From the NCBI GenBank assembly GCA_040219515.1, contig JAVJSI010000016.1, positions 1 to 61,389 of the forward strand: a stretch of 61,389 bases of DNA, written 5' to 3'. A model generated the notes under the pieces. It worked only from the letters and a program-made list of their open reading frames with translations, ran no database searches and had not been told where the DNA came from. The position numbers and the translations under genes were made by a program. This document shows positions 50,667 to 60,856 of the stretch, one piece after another. Numbering within the stretch: position 1 is the first letter of the stretch; every line of letters begins with the position of its first letter. This stretch comes from Acidimicrobiales bacterium. GTDB lineage: Bacteria; Actinomycetota; Acidimicrobiia; Acidimicrobiales; Aldehydirespiratoraceae.

Positions 50667-52474
50667 AGGCCCATGTCGCCATGGCCGGTGCGCTGGCCGG
50701 AGCGTGGGTGGCGCCGTCCACACCACTCTGGGTCGCGGTCGCCGCCATGGCCGTCTGGGGTCTCGGCCGTCGCTCCCGATGGTCGTGGTTCCTTCTCGTG
50801 CCCGCGATCTTCCTGGTCACGAGCGCGTCGGCCACGAGGGCCACCGCGGGTCTCGATTTTCCCGACGCCGGCGAGTTCGACGGGTGGGTCACGCTGGTCG
50901 ACGACCCCCGGGCCAGCGGGCCGATCGGTGTGCGGGTCACGGTGCGAGCCGGCGACCGGCGACTGATCGCGACGGCCCATGGTGCCGTGGGCGGTCGTCT
51001 CGACGATGCACTGGCGGGCGAGCGTGTTCGGCTGGCTGGCACGGTCCGACCGGTCGGTCGTGACGACGTTCGTTCGATTCGCCGTCACGTGGTCGGACGC
51101 ATCACGGTGGCAGAGGTCCCCGGCTTCGCCGAGGCGGCGCCGGTGGCTGCGGGAGCCAACATCGTTCGGCGCGCGTTGGCCGACGGGGCGTCGTCGTTGT
51201 CACGCGTCGACCACGCGCTCTTCCTCGGCATGGTCATCGGCGACGACCGAGGACAGGACGCGGTCACCGCCGACGACTTCCGGGCCGCCGGTCTCGGGCA
51301 TCTCCTCGTGGTGTCCGGCCAGAATGTCGCCTTCGTGCTCGCGGTGGCCATGCCAGTGGCCGGGCGCTTCCGCCCGGGTGGGCGGGCGCTGCTGCTCCTC
51401 GTGCTGCTCGGCCTCTTCGCGGTGATGACGCGCTTCGAGCCCTCGGTGCTCCGGGCGACCGTGATGGCCGGGGTGGCGATCGGGTCGTCGGCCCTCGGCC
51501 GCCCGACCGACGGGCGGGCCGGTTTGTCGTGGGCCGTCACCGCGCTCCTGGTGATCGACCCGTTCCTGGTCGGTGTGGTGGCTTTCCAGCTCTCGGCTGC
51601 GGCCACCGCCGGAATCGTCTGGATGAGCGGGCCCATCGCCGCCCGTCTTCCCGGTCCTGCGTGGCTTCGGGTGCCCGTGGCGACCACGGTCGCTGCGCAA
51701 CTCGCCGTGTCGCCGTTGCTCATCGCCATCTTCGGACCGATGCCGCTGGCATCACTGCCGGCCAATGTCCTGGCCGGGCCGGCCAGCGGGGCGGTCATGA
51801 TCTGGGGCTGCACGGCCGGGCTTCTCGCCGGTCTGCTCGGTGGAACCGCGGCCACGGTGCTCCACTGGCCGACCACGGCGCTGCTCTGGTGGGTGGGGGA
51901 GGTCGCCCGGGCCGCCGCGGTTGCGCCGGCAGCCACGCTCGATGGCCCTGCACTGGCGCTCATCACAGTGGCGATCGGTGTCGCCCTGCTCCGGGGGTCT
52001 CGTCTCGCCGGCCGAGGCTCGGCGGCCGTCATCACCGTGGTGTGTGCCGTTGCGATGTTCTCGGCCCCGACGCCCGCACCGGGACTCCACGTTCTGGGCG
52101 ACGGCGTCACGATCGTCAACCACGGCGACCGATCGATCGTCGTGCTCGACGATCCCGGTCCGGCCCGCTACGTGCTCGAGCGTTTGCGCCTCGCCGGCGT
52201 GCGTCGGCCGGAGCTCGTCGTCGCGATCGACGGCGATCGGGCCGATGCCGACGCGGTGCTCGCTCTGCGGGACCGATTCGGTCCACTGCCGATCGCCGCA
52301 CCGCCGCTGCATAGCGTGCCCGGCGGTCGCCGTGTCGGCCCGGGGCAGATCATCGACGCCGCCGGGATCCGGGTCGAGGTCCTCGACGTGACACCGCGCA
52401 TGACCCTTGCGGTGGCGGCCGACGGCGGCGCCCGTGCCGCTATGGTCGGCGCCGATGCATCTGGCGCTGGGTGA
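50663..52474 (+). CDS. comEC: ComEC/Rec2 DNA-uptake channel with degenerate C-terminal MBL domain
   Basis: 603 residues. An N-terminal soluble (OB-like) part between the first helices is followed by the Competence domain (GLGHLLVVSGQNVAFVLAVAMPVAG, MTRFEPSVLRATVMAGVAIG), about ten helices in total. From residue ~473 the chain follows a metallo-beta-lactamase outline (GLHVLGDGVTIVNHGDRSIVVLDDP), but the H-x-H-x-D-H motif is missing: the matching segment reads LVVAIDGDRADADAV. The domain also ends early, by about 100 residues. Channel function is likely; nuclease action by this domain is not. It overlaps the folP gene by 20 nt. Confidence 0.88.
   Translation: MKAHVAMAGALAGAWVAPSTPLWVAVAAMAVWGLGRRSRWSWFLLVPAIFLVTSASATRATAGLDFPDAGEFDGWVTLVDDPRASGPIGVRVTVRAGDRRLIATAHGAVGGRLDDALAGERVRLAGTVRPVGRDDVRSIRRHVVGRITVAEVPGFAEAAPVAAGANIVRRALADGASSLSRVDHALFLGMVIGDDRGQDAVTADDFRAAGLGHLLVVSGQNVAFVLAVAMPVAGRFRPGGRALLLLVLLGLFAVMTRFEPSVLRATVMAGVAIGSSALGRPTDGRAGLSWAVTALLVIDPFLVGVVAFQLSAAATAGIVWMSGPIAARLPGPAWLRVPVATTVAAQLAVSPLLIAIFGPMPLASLPANVLAGPASGAVMIWGCTAGLLAGLLGGTAATVLHWPTTALLWWVGEVARAAAVAPAATLDGPALALITVAIGVALLRGSRLAGRGSAAVITVVCAVAMFSAPTPAPGLHVLGDGVTIVNHGDRSIVVLDDPGPARYVLERLRLAGVRRPELVVAIDGDRADADAVLALRDRFGPLPIAAPPLHSVPGGRRVGPGQIIDAAGIRVEVLDVTPRMTLAVAADGGARAAMVGADASGAG
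52441..52446 (+). promoter_or_regulatory. candidate -10 of the folP-type gene
   Basis: TATGGT, 8 nt before ATG 52455, inside the end of comEC. Confidence 0.35.
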
Positions 52475-53291
52475 CACCCGATTCGACATCACCACCCGGG
52501 CCCTGGTGATGGGCATTCTCAACCGAACGCCCGACTCGTTCTACGACGGTGGTCAGTACTGGGAGTTCGACGACTTCCTCCGCAAAGCGCAGGGCCTGGT
52601 GGACGAGGGCGCCGACTTCCTCGATGTCGGCGGGGTGAAGGCCGGCCCCGGCCCCGAGGTCACTGCCGACCAGGAGATCGAGCGTGTCGTTCCCGCCGTC
52701 GAGGCGCTCCGGGCCAGATTCGATCTTCCCATCTCGGTCGACACGTTCCGGTCCTCGGTGCTGCGGGAGGCATTGGCTGCCGGCGCGTGCATCGGCAACG
52801 ACATCTCGGGCTTCGCCGACCCGAACTACCTGGCGGTGGCCGCCGCCCACGGCGCGTCGGTCGTCGCAACCCAGGTACGCATCGGGCCCCGCATCGCCGA
52901 CCCCGAGCCGATCTACGACGACGTGCGCACCGATGTGGTCGAGTTCCTCCGGCGCCGGGCCGACGCGGCGCTCGCGGCCGGCATTCCCCGTGAGCGCATC
53001 ATGGTCGACGCCGGCCTCGATCTCGGCAAGAACCCCGCGATGTCCACCGAACTGCTCCGTCACAGTGATGATCTCGTCGAGTTGGGCTTTCCGGTGTTCC
53101 TCAGTGCGTCGAACAAGGGCTTTCTCGGGGAGCTGGCCGGTACCGACGTCGACGATCGACGTGATGCCACCTTCGGCGCGCACGCGCTCGGCATCGCGCT
53201 GGGGTGTCGCGTCCTGCGGGCGCACGACGTGAAGGGCAACCGCCGGCTGGCGGACATGATGAGCGAAGTGCTCACCCATCGGCGAGGCTGA
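52455..53291 (+). CDS. folP2: dihydropteroate synthase homologue, FolP2-type
   Basis: 278 residues. The DHPS barrel is recognisable, but key loops follow the mycobacterial FolP2 form: MGILNRTPDSFYDGG (not NVTPDSFSDGG), DVGGVKAGPG (not DIGGESTRPG), VDAGLDLGKNP and FLSASNKGFLGELAG. FolP2 of M. leprae lacks DHPS activity, so the catalytic role here is doubtful. ATG 52455 is chosen over the frame at 52407 because the family begins near MHLALGDTRFDI. It starts inside comEC and is followed 4 nt later by holA. Confidence 0.82.
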   Translation: MHLALGDTRFDITTRALVMGILNRTPDSFYDGGQYWEFDDFLRKAQGLVDEGADFLDVGGVKAGPGPEVTADQEIERVVPAVEALRARFDLPISVDTFRSSVLREALAAGACIGNDISGFADPNYLAVAAAHGASVVATQVRIGPRIADPEPIYDDVRTDVVEFLRRRADAALAAGIPRERIMVDAGLDLGKNPAMSTELLRHSDDLVELGFPVFLSASNKGFLGELAGTDVDDRRDATFGAHALGIALGCRVLRAHDVKGNRRLADMMSEVLTHRRG

Positions 53292-53295
53292 CGCC

Positions 53296-54339
53296 GTGGC
53301 ACTGCAACTCATTCTCGGCGACGACGCCGTGCTGATCGGCGAGGCGGTCACGGCTGCGATCACTGAGCTGGTGGGCGACGGCGACCGAGGATTGATGCTC
53401 GAGGTCCTGAGCGAGGCCGACTACCGGAACGACGACGGCGGCCACGACCCGCTGCGGCTCATCGACGCGGCCCGCACGCCGCCCTTCCTCACCGACCGGC
53501 GGGTGGTGGTGGGCCGCCACGTCAGCCGCTTCTCTCGCAAGGACGATTACGGCCCGCTGGTGCGGATGTTGGCCGAGCCCCTCGACAGCACCGACCTCGT
53601 GTTGGTCTGGGAGAAGGGTGTCGAGCCGAAGGTCGACAAGATGCCGGCACTGCCCAAGGCGCTGAAGGAGGCGATCGAGGTCGCCGGCGGGGTGACGGTC
53701 AAGACCTCGGCCGGGCGGGGCAAGGAGGCCGGTGTCTGGCTACGCGATCAGCTGGGCCGGTCCACGCTCGACTTCGACCGGGCCGCGGTCACTGCCCTCG
53801 AAGACCTGATCGGCGACGATGCCGGACGCGTCGTGGGCATCGTCCGCACGCTCGAGGGCGCACTCGGCGACGGCGCCACCGTGACGGTCGACGACATCGC
53901 GACCTATGCCGGCAGCGAGAAGGGCGGCACGGTGCCGTGGGCCCTCGACGACGCCATCGACCGCGGTGATGTCGCCGAGGCGCTCGACGTGTTGACCCGC
54001 CTCATTCCCTACGACGGCACGCCGGCTGATCGCAACGGTGCCGCGTTTCGGCTGATGGCCACGCTGCACCGCCGCTACAGCAACATGCTGCGACTCGACG
54101 GTGCCGGTGTCGGGTCCGACAAGCAGGCGGCGGCGCTGCTCGGCATGAAGGGGTCGACCTTCCCGGCCAAGAAGGCCATGCAGCAGAGCCGAAAGCTCGG
54201 CACCGAGCGACTGGCGCGTGCGATCGAGCTGCTCGCCACCGCCGACATGCAGTTGCGAGGCACGGTCGACTGGCCCTCAGAGCTGGTGATGGAGGTGCTG
54301 GTCGCCCGGCTCGCGAGCCTGTCCGGCCGACGTTCGTAG
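53296..54339 (+). CDS. holA: DNA polymerase III delta subunit
   Basis: 347 residues. Clamp-loader delta: [24 protein letters not shown], and the C-terminal helical collar [27 protein letters not shown]. It opens the beta clamp. GTG start right after the folP-type gene. It lies in the usual comEC-holA-rpsT order. Confidence 0.9.
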   Translation: MALQLILGDDAVLIGEAVTAAITELVGDGDRGLMLEVLSEADYRNDDGGHDPLRLIDAARTPPFLTDRRVVVGRHVSRFSRKDDYGPLVRMLAEPLDSTDLVLVWEKGVEPKVDKMPALPKALKEAIEVAGGVTVKTSAGRGKEAGVWLRDQLGRSTLDFDRAAVTALEDLIGDDAGRVVGIVRTLEGALGDGATVTVDDIATYAGSEKGGTVPWALDDAIDRGDVAEALDVLTRLIPYDGTPADRNGAAFRLMATLHRRYSNMLRLDGAGVGSDKQAAALLGMKGSTFPAKKAMQQSRKLGTERLARAIELLATADMQLRGTVDWPSELVMEVLVARLASLSGRRS

Positions 54340-54368
54340 CGGCGCCCGCCAAGGCCATTGCAGCACAA

Positions 54369-54405
54369 AACGTCGAACGGCCGACCCGAAGGTCGGCCGA
54401 ACGTT
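54369..54405. terminator. terminator between convergent holA and rpsT
   Basis: A perfect 9-bp stem (CGGCCGACC/GGTCGGCCG) with a CGAA loop, plus an outer AACG/CGTT pair. On the minus strand it is followed by CGTTTTGTG, a short U-tract, so it best fits rpsT; the plus strand can use the same stem for holA. Confidence 0.8.
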
Positions 54406-54418
54406 GCGATTGGGCGCT

Positions 54419-54676
54419 TCAGGAAGCGTTGAGCTTCTTCATCAAGCGGCTCTTGCGGCGGGCCGCGGTGTTCTTGTGGAGCACCCCGGTCTGCGCGGCC
54501 TTGTCGATGCGCTTGATGGCGGCCTCGACGGCCTCGGTCTTGTTCTCGCCGTCGTCCTCGATCGCCGAGAGGGCGTTGCGGGTACGGGTGTGGAGCTCCG
54601 AACGGACCTTGCGGTTGCGGAGGTTGCGCTTCTCGGTCTGTCGGTTGCGCTTGATCTGCGACTTGATGTTTGCCAC
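54419..54676 (-). CDS. rpsT: 30S ribosomal protein S20
   Basis: 85 residues: basic helical protein starting [36 protein letters not shown] and ending [18 protein letters not shown], the S20 signature. GTG start at 54676 with GAGGC upstream. Alone on the minus strand; two identical hairpin-forming repeats lie in its leader. S20 represses its own translation in E. coli, which would suit a structured leader. Confidence 0.97.
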   Translation of the reverse strand: MANIKSQIKRNRQTEKRNLRNRKVRSELHTRTRNALSAIEDDGENKTEAVEAAIKRIDKAAQTGVLHKNTAARRKSRLMKKLNAS

Positions 54677-54689
54677 GTCTGCCTCGTTT

Positions 54690-54731
54690 CGCCGCTGGCG
54701 AGCAGCGGATTACGCCGCTGGCGAGCAGCGG
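54690..54731. repeat. two 19-bp direct repeats, each a small hairpin, between rpsT and lepA
   Basis: CGCCGCTGGCGAGCAGCGG occurs at 54690-54708 and 54713-54731 (23-nt period). Each copy holds CCGCTG-gcgag-CAGCGG, a 6-bp stem with a 5-nt loop. They lie 14 nt before the rpsT start on the minus strand and upstream of the lepA -10 on the plus strand. Confidence 0.7.
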
Positions 54732-54807
54732 GAGATGGTGCACCGAGGGTGCGAAAGAACAGCACGAGCGTATCCGGAAGCGGTACGGGATCGCACCCAC
54801 GGTTCGG

Positions 54808-54813
54808 TATCGT
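54808..54813 (+). promoter_or_regulatory. -10 element of lepA
   Basis: TATCGT, 10 nt before ATG 54824. Confidence 0.45.
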
Positions 54814-54823
54814 CACCGTCAGC

Positions 54824-56608
<1,785 letters not shown>

Positions 56609-56633
56609 TGCCGGTCGGGCCGGGCTCGGCCGG

Positions 56634-56639
56634 TATCCT
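56634..56639 (+). promoter_or_regulatory. -10 element of hrcA-dnaJ-rsmE
   Basis: TATCCT, 6 nt before ATG 56646; leaderless. No CIRCE repeat (TTAGCACTC/GAGTGCTAA) is visible around it. Confidence 0.5.
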
Positions 56640-56645
56640 GGCCGG

Positions 56646-57635
56646 ATGCTCGACGATCGGAAAGCCGCCATCCTGTCGGCGGTCGTGCAGGAGTACATCC
56701 AGACCGCCCAGCCAGTGGGATCGGGTCGCATCGCCGACGCGCCCGGCGTGGCCGTGTCCTCGGCCACCGTGCGCAACGAGATGTCGGCCCTGGAGGAGCA
56801 GGGGTATCTCGCCCAGCCGCACACCAGCGCGGGGCGGATTCCGACCGACAAGGGCTACCGGTTCTTCGTCGACCACCTCCGCTCGATGGAACCGGCGCTG
56901 GTCGCGTCGGATCGTGGCCGGGTGAAGGACTTCTTCGCCGCGGCCAGTGGCGAACTCGAGTCGACCCTCGCCCGCACCTCTGATCTGCTCACCTCGCTCA
57001 CCGACTGCACCGCCGTCGTGGTCGGGCCGAGCGCCACCGCCGCCACCATCCGCTCGACCCAGCTCGTCGATCTGTCCACCCACATCGCGATGGTCGTCGC
57101 CGTGATGTCCAACGGCGTGATCGAGAAGCGCACTGTCGAGGTCGCCACCGAGCTCACCGCCGACATCGTGGCCGACGCGAGCCGGCGGCTGGCCGCTGCG
57201 GTCGACGGCAAGACACTCGGCGAACTCGAGGGCGAGGCCTTGGGCGCCGACGACCCGTTGTTGTCTGCGGCCCTCGCTGCGCTCAGCGCGGCCGGTCGGG
57301 AGGCCGAGGTCTACGTCGGTGGTGCCTCTCGTGTGGCCTCGGCCTTCGAGGCCGTCGAGCAGGTCCGCGACATCCTCACCATCCTCGAACAGCAGATCGT
57401 CGTCGTCACGCTGATCAGCGACGTGCTGGGGCGTGGCATGCGGGTGGCGATCGGTGAGGAAACCGGTGTCGAGCCGCTCGCCGAGTGCTCCCTGGTGGTC
57501 GCTCCCTACGAGGTCGAGGGGCAGGTGGCCGGCACGATCGGCGTGCTCGGCCCGACCCGGATGAACTACACACAAGCGCTGGCCGCGGTCGCGGTGGTCA
57601 GCCGTCGTCTCGGTAACGTGCTCACAGAGGGCTGA
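56646..57635 (+). CDS. hrcA: heat-inducible transcription repressor HrcA
   Basis: 329 residues. N-terminal winged helix ([68 protein letters not shown]) is the HrcA signature; the GAF-like dimerisation domain follows. It represses chaperone genes through CIRCE elements. Directly overlaps dnaJ (TGATG), usual hrcA-dnaJ pair. No CIRCE is seen here, so its targets must lie elsewhere. Confidence 0.95.
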   Translation: MLDDRKAAILSAVVQEYIQTAQPVGSGRIADAPGVAVSSATVRNEMSALEEQGYLAQPHTSAGRIPTDKGYRFFVDHLRSMEPALVASDRGRVKDFFAAASGELESTLARTSDLLTSLTDCTAVVVGPSATAATIRSTQLVDLSTHIAMVVAVMSNGVIEKRTVEVATELTADIVADASRRLAAAVDGKTLGELEGEALGADDPLLSAALAALSAAGREAEVYVGGASRVASAFEAVEQVRDILTILEQQIVVVTLISDVLGRGMRVAIGEETGVEPLAECSLVVAPYEVEGQVAGTIGVLGPTRMNYTQALAAVAVVSRRLGNVLTEG

Positions 57636-58729
57636 TGGCTGACTACTACGAAACGCTCGGCGTTGCATCGAACGCGACCGAGGAAGAGATCAAGCGCGCC
57701 TACAAGAAGCTGGCGCGCACGTACCACCCCGACCTGAACCCGGGCGACATCGAGGCCGAGGCGAGATTCAAGGAAGTCGGTGCCGCCTACGAGGTGCTGT
57801 CCGACCGGGAGCGTCGCAGTCGCTTCGATCGCTTCGGCACTGACCAGCCCCAGGGTGCCGACTTCGCCGGTGGGTTCGGCGACATCTTCGAGGCGTTCTT
57901 CGGCGGCAACGGCGGCTTCGGGGGCGGCGGTCGCAGCGGCCCACCGCGCGGCGAGGATCTCGAGGCCCACGTCGACCTCGACCTCGAGGACGTGGTCTTC
58001 GGCGGCGAGCGGGAGGTCACCATCCGTACCGCGGTGCGCTGCGAACCCTGCGATGGGTCGGGTGCGGCGGTCGGCACCAGCCCCGACACCTGCGGCGAGT
58101 GCGGCGGCGCGGGCCAGGTCCGTCGCGTTCGTCAGTCGGTGCTCGGTCAGATGGTCACGGCCACGGCTTGCCCGACCTGCGGCGGTCTGGGCAAGACCAT
58201 TGCGACGCCGTGTGGCATGTGCGAAGGCCAGGGCCGCACGATCGAGAAGCGCACCTACAGCGTCGAGGTGCCGGCGGGTGTCGACGATGGATCCACCCTG
58301 CGGCTCACGGGCCGCGGTGCGGCCGGGCCCCGTGGCGGCAGCAACGGCGACCTCTATGTCCACGTCCGGGTGCGGCCCCATCCCACGTTCCGACGGGAGG
58401 GCGACGACCTCGTCCACGAGCTCTACGTGCCGTTCACCCAGGCGACGCTCGGGGCCCACATCGAATACGAAACGCTCGACGGGCCCGAAGACCTCATGGT
58501 GCCGCGCGGCACCGAGTCGGGCACCACCTTCCGGCTGCGGGGGCGAGGCGTGCCCCATGTGCGGGGCCGGGGGCGCGGTGACCTGCGCGTGAACGTCGTG
58601 GTCGACGTGCCCGACGATCTCGACGACGAGCAGGAGGCGCTCCTGCGTCAGCTGGCCGAGCTTCGTGGCGAGGAGATCGCCGAACCCGACCAGAGCATCT
58701 TCTCGCGGATCAAGTCCGCGTTCACGTGA
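57635..58729 (+). CDS. dnaJ: chaperone DnaJ (type I, dnaJ2-like)
   Basis: 364 residues. J domain with HPD at 31-33 ([10 protein letters not shown]), a Gly/Phe linker ([13 protein letters not shown]), four zinc-centre repeats ([32 protein letters not shown]) and the substrate-binding beta domains. It stimulates DnaK ATPase and delivers substrates. hrcA-linked copy; a second dnaJ with dnaK-grpE is expected elsewhere. It overlaps rsmE by GTGA. Confidence 0.96.
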   Translation: MADYYETLGVASNATEEEIKRAYKKLARTYHPDLNPGDIEAEARFKEVGAAYEVLSDRERRSRFDRFGTDQPQGADFAGGFGDIFEAFFGGNGGFGGGGRSGPPRGEDLEAHVDLDLEDVVFGGEREVTIRTAVRCEPCDGSGAAVGTSPDTCGECGGAGQVRRVRQSVLGQMVTATACPTCGGLGKTIATPCGMCEGQGRTIEKRTYSVEVPAGVDDGSTLRLTGRGAAGPRGGSNGDLYVHVRVRPHPTFRREGDDLVHELYVPFTQATLGAHIEYETLDGPEDLMVPRGTESGTTFRLRGRGVPHVRGRGRGDLRVNVVVDVPDDLDDEQEALLRQLAELRGEEIAEPDQSIFSRIKSAFT

Positions 58730-59418
58730 CCGCCGGCGATCCGTCGCCCGACGGATCCCACGGTCCCCATGTGCTGGTCGACTCGGTCGAGGACCCACAG
58801 TTGTCCGACGACGATCGCCATCACCTCACGCGGGTGTTGCGGGTGCGCGACGGCGACGCACTCACTGTCGGCGACGGTGCGGGCCGTTGGCGCCCGTGCC
58901 GCCTCGGCGCGGAGCCGGAGCCCACCGACCGCGTCCATGTGGTGCCCGGGCCGCGACCGGCGATCGGTGTGGCGTTCGCGCTCATCAAGGGTGGTCGGCC
59001 CGAATTGGTGGTGCAGAAGCTCACCGAGCTCGGCGTCGACGTCATCGTGCCGTTCACCGCGGGCCGCTCGGTCGTGCGCTGGGACGACACGAAGGCCGTC
59101 AAGAACCACGACCGGTTGCAGCGAGTGGCACGCGAGGCCGTCATGCAGTGCCGGCGGGCGTGGTTGCCGACCATCGAACCGGTGACGACCTTCGATGCCG
59201 TCGCCGCACGACCCGGCACGAGCATGGCGGACCGTCTCGGCGGGCCCGTGGACCTCGCCACCCCGCTCGTGATGATCGGTCCCGAAGGTGGATGGGACCC
59301 GCACGAGTCGGCGTCGGAGCTGCCCCGTGTGGGTCTCGCCGAACCGGTCCTGCGGGCCGAGACCGCAGCGATCGCGGCGGGTGTGCTCCTGGCGTCGGCC
59401 CGGTCCGGGGCCGCCTGA
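58726..59418 (+). CDS. rsmE: 16S rRNA (uracil-1498-N3)-methyltransferase
   Basis: 230 residues. N-terminal PUA-like domain ([20 protein letters not shown]) and C-terminal SPOUT knot with [26 protein letters not shown] and the SAM-loop [12 protein letters not shown], then [13 protein letters not shown]. It methylates U1498 of 16S rRNA. GTG start overlapping dnaJ, the usual dnaJ-rsmE order. Confidence 0.93.
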   Translation: MTAGDPSPDGSHGPHVLVDSVEDPQLSDDDRHHLTRVLRVRDGDALTVGDGAGRWRPCRLGAEPEPTDRVHVVPGPRPAIGVAFALIKGGRPELVVQKLTELGVDVIVPFTAGRSVVRWDDTKAVKNHDRLQRVAREAVMQCRRAWLPTIEPVTTFDAVAARPGTSMADRLGGPVDLATPLVMIGPEGGWDPHESASELPRVGLAEPVLRAETAAIAAGVLLASARSGAA

Positions 59419-59464
59419 GAGGCGCGATCCCGGCCGAGATCCCGAACCTTCGCATCCGCTGTCG

Positions 59465-59493
59465 TTGCCACCATGGGTCGTTTGGCCTAACGT
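59465..59493 (+). promoter_or_regulatory. promoter of the BldD-type regulator
   Basis: TTGCCA (59465-59470), a 17-nt spacer and TAACGT (59488-59493): the best two-part promoter in the window. It leaves a leader of about 70 nt with its own ribosome binding site, unlike most genes here. The 148-nt gap after rsmE holds nothing else. Confidence 0.6.
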
Positions 59494-59566
59494 CAGCTGT
59501 TCACGGTGCGTCACCACCCGGCCCCTGGTCGTGGGGACCATCGTTGCGCGGGAGGGTGAAGGGCGA

Positions 59567-60103
59567 ATGTCAGAAACCAACATTTCTCAGGAATACAGCA
59601 AACGGGTGGGTGATCGCCTACGGGCGATTCGTCGACAGAAGCGCTTGTCACTCCAAGAGGTTGAGGCAGCGTCGACGCAGGAGTTCAAGGCATCGGTGCT
59701 CGGGGCCTACGAACGGGGTGAGCGGGCGATCTCGGTACCCCGCCTCCAGCGCCTGGCCCGCTTTTACAACGTTCCGGTCGACCAGCTGCTGCCGGCCGAC
59801 ATCGGTCCGAGCTTCGGGCTCGCCCCGGCGCCGGAGACGGTGATCGATCTCACCGATCGACCCGGGCGACGCGAGGGGGAATCGATCACCATCGACCTGA
59901 CGCGCCTCGAGAAGCTGTCCGGCCCCGAGGCCGAGATGCTCAACCGCTACCTCACCATGATCCAGGTGCAGCGCCAGGACTTCAACGGTCGGGTGCTGAC
60001 GATCCGGGCCAACGACCTCCAGGCCCTTGCTGCGATCCTCGGCACCGGCGTCGACGGCGCCGGCCCCCGCCTGCACGATCTGGGCCTGAGCTACCAGCCC
60101 TGA
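59567..60103 (+). CDS. BldD-type XRE regulator with c-di-GMP-binding motif
   Basis: 178 residues. The N-terminal XRE HTH (about 9-76) reads EYSKRVGDRLRAIRRQKRLSLQEVE ... GAYERGERAISVPRLQRLARFYNVPVDQLLP, very close to the BldD family (GSYERGDRAVTV in Streptomyces). A ~30-residue Pro/Arg linker precedes a C-terminal domain with R136-x-D138-x8-R147-x2-D150 (RQDFNGRVLTIRAND). This is the exact RXD-X8-RXXD signature by which Streptomyces BldD binds tetrameric c-di-GMP. It probably represses developmental or surface genes when c-di-GMP is high. AAGGG lies 3 nt before ATG 59567. Confidence 0.88.
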   Translation: MSETNISQEYSKRVGDRLRAIRRQKRLSLQEVEAASTQEFKASVLGAYERGERAISVPRLQRLARFYNVPVDQLLPADIGPSFGLAPAPETVIDLTDRPGRREGESITIDLTRLEKLSGPEAEMLNRYLTMIQVQRQDFNGRVLTIRANDLQALAAILGTGVDGAGPRLHDLGLSYQP

Positions 60104-60136
60104 GATCCCGTCGGTCGGTTGATCGTCGGTCTCGGG

Positions 60137-60856
60137 TCAGTCGGGGAGTGAAAGAACCAATCCGGGATGGATGAGGTCGACGTCGTCGCCGATCGCAGTC
60201 CGGTTCTCGTCGATCAGCCGTTGCCAGTAGGCCGTCACGGACGCGGTGGTGGGGGTTGCGCCGCGCTCGGCCATGGTTTCCTCGGCGATCCGCCAGAGGT
60301 GGTCGCCGGGCGCGACCGTCCAGGTCGCCGCGGTCGAGGGTGAGGTCTCGGTCGTGGTGGCGGTCGCGGTGCCCGAGGGGACCGGGTCGGGTGCGGGACC
60401 GAGGTCGCGTAGTACCGGGCCCGTCTCGTCGACCGGCTGGTTCACCGGACCGAGGTCGTGGAGCAGCGGGGGCTCGGCGGGGTCGGCGGCGTGCGCGACG
60501 CCGGGGACCGAGACGGTGATCGTTGCGACCGAGGCCAGGAGTGCACGACGCAGCGAACGCGGCGCCGTGAACCTCCAGAGGGCGGCGGCGAACGCTGACC
60601 GGGTGAGGGCAGCCGCGAGACCGAGGACGGCGACGACAGCGAGCCATCCAGCCACGGCGATGCCCACGTGGCGAAGCAGCGCAATCGTGGCGCCGGCCGT
60701 GCCGAGTTCGGCCCACCACGTCTCGAGTTCGGTGGTCGAGCCGGGTGGCCCGGACACGGGAAGCCGGACGAGCAGGAGTGCGCTCGCAGTGGCGATCGCG
60801 GCCATCGTCGCGCTCTGACGCAGCGCAGGTACCGAGGCCGATGGGTCCGTGGTCAT
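60137..60856 (-). CDS. membrane protein with C-terminal LysM domain
   Basis: 239 residues. Two or three membrane helices (about 17-33, 56-85 and 106-123), then a Pro/Thr-rich linker and a LysM module (WTVAPGDHLWRIAEETM ... HPGLVLSLPD) at 183-239. LysM binds N-acetylglucosamine, so the C-terminus probably contacts the wall; DHLW replaces the common DTLW. It overlaps the next gene upstream by ATGA. No catalytic domain is present. Confidence 0.75.
   Translation of the reverse strand: MTTDPSASVPALRQSATMAAIATASALLLVRLPVSGPPGSTTELETWWAELGTAGATIALLRHVGIAVAGWLAVVAVLGLAAALTRSAFAAALWRFTAPRSLRRALLASVATITVSVPGVAHAADPAEPPLLHDLGPVNQPVDETGPVLRDLGPAPDPVPSGTATATTTETSPSTAATWTVAPGDHLWRIAEETMAERGATPTTASVTAYWQRLIDENRTAIGDDVDLIHPGLVLSLPD

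Noticed and set aside
54690-54731. CRISPR-like repeat
   Set aside because: Only two copies with a 4-nt gap and no spacers; better seen as a duplicated hairpin.
56609-56660. CIRCE operator at hrcA
   Set aside because: No TTAGCACTC/GAGTGCTAA repeat could be found in or near this gap.
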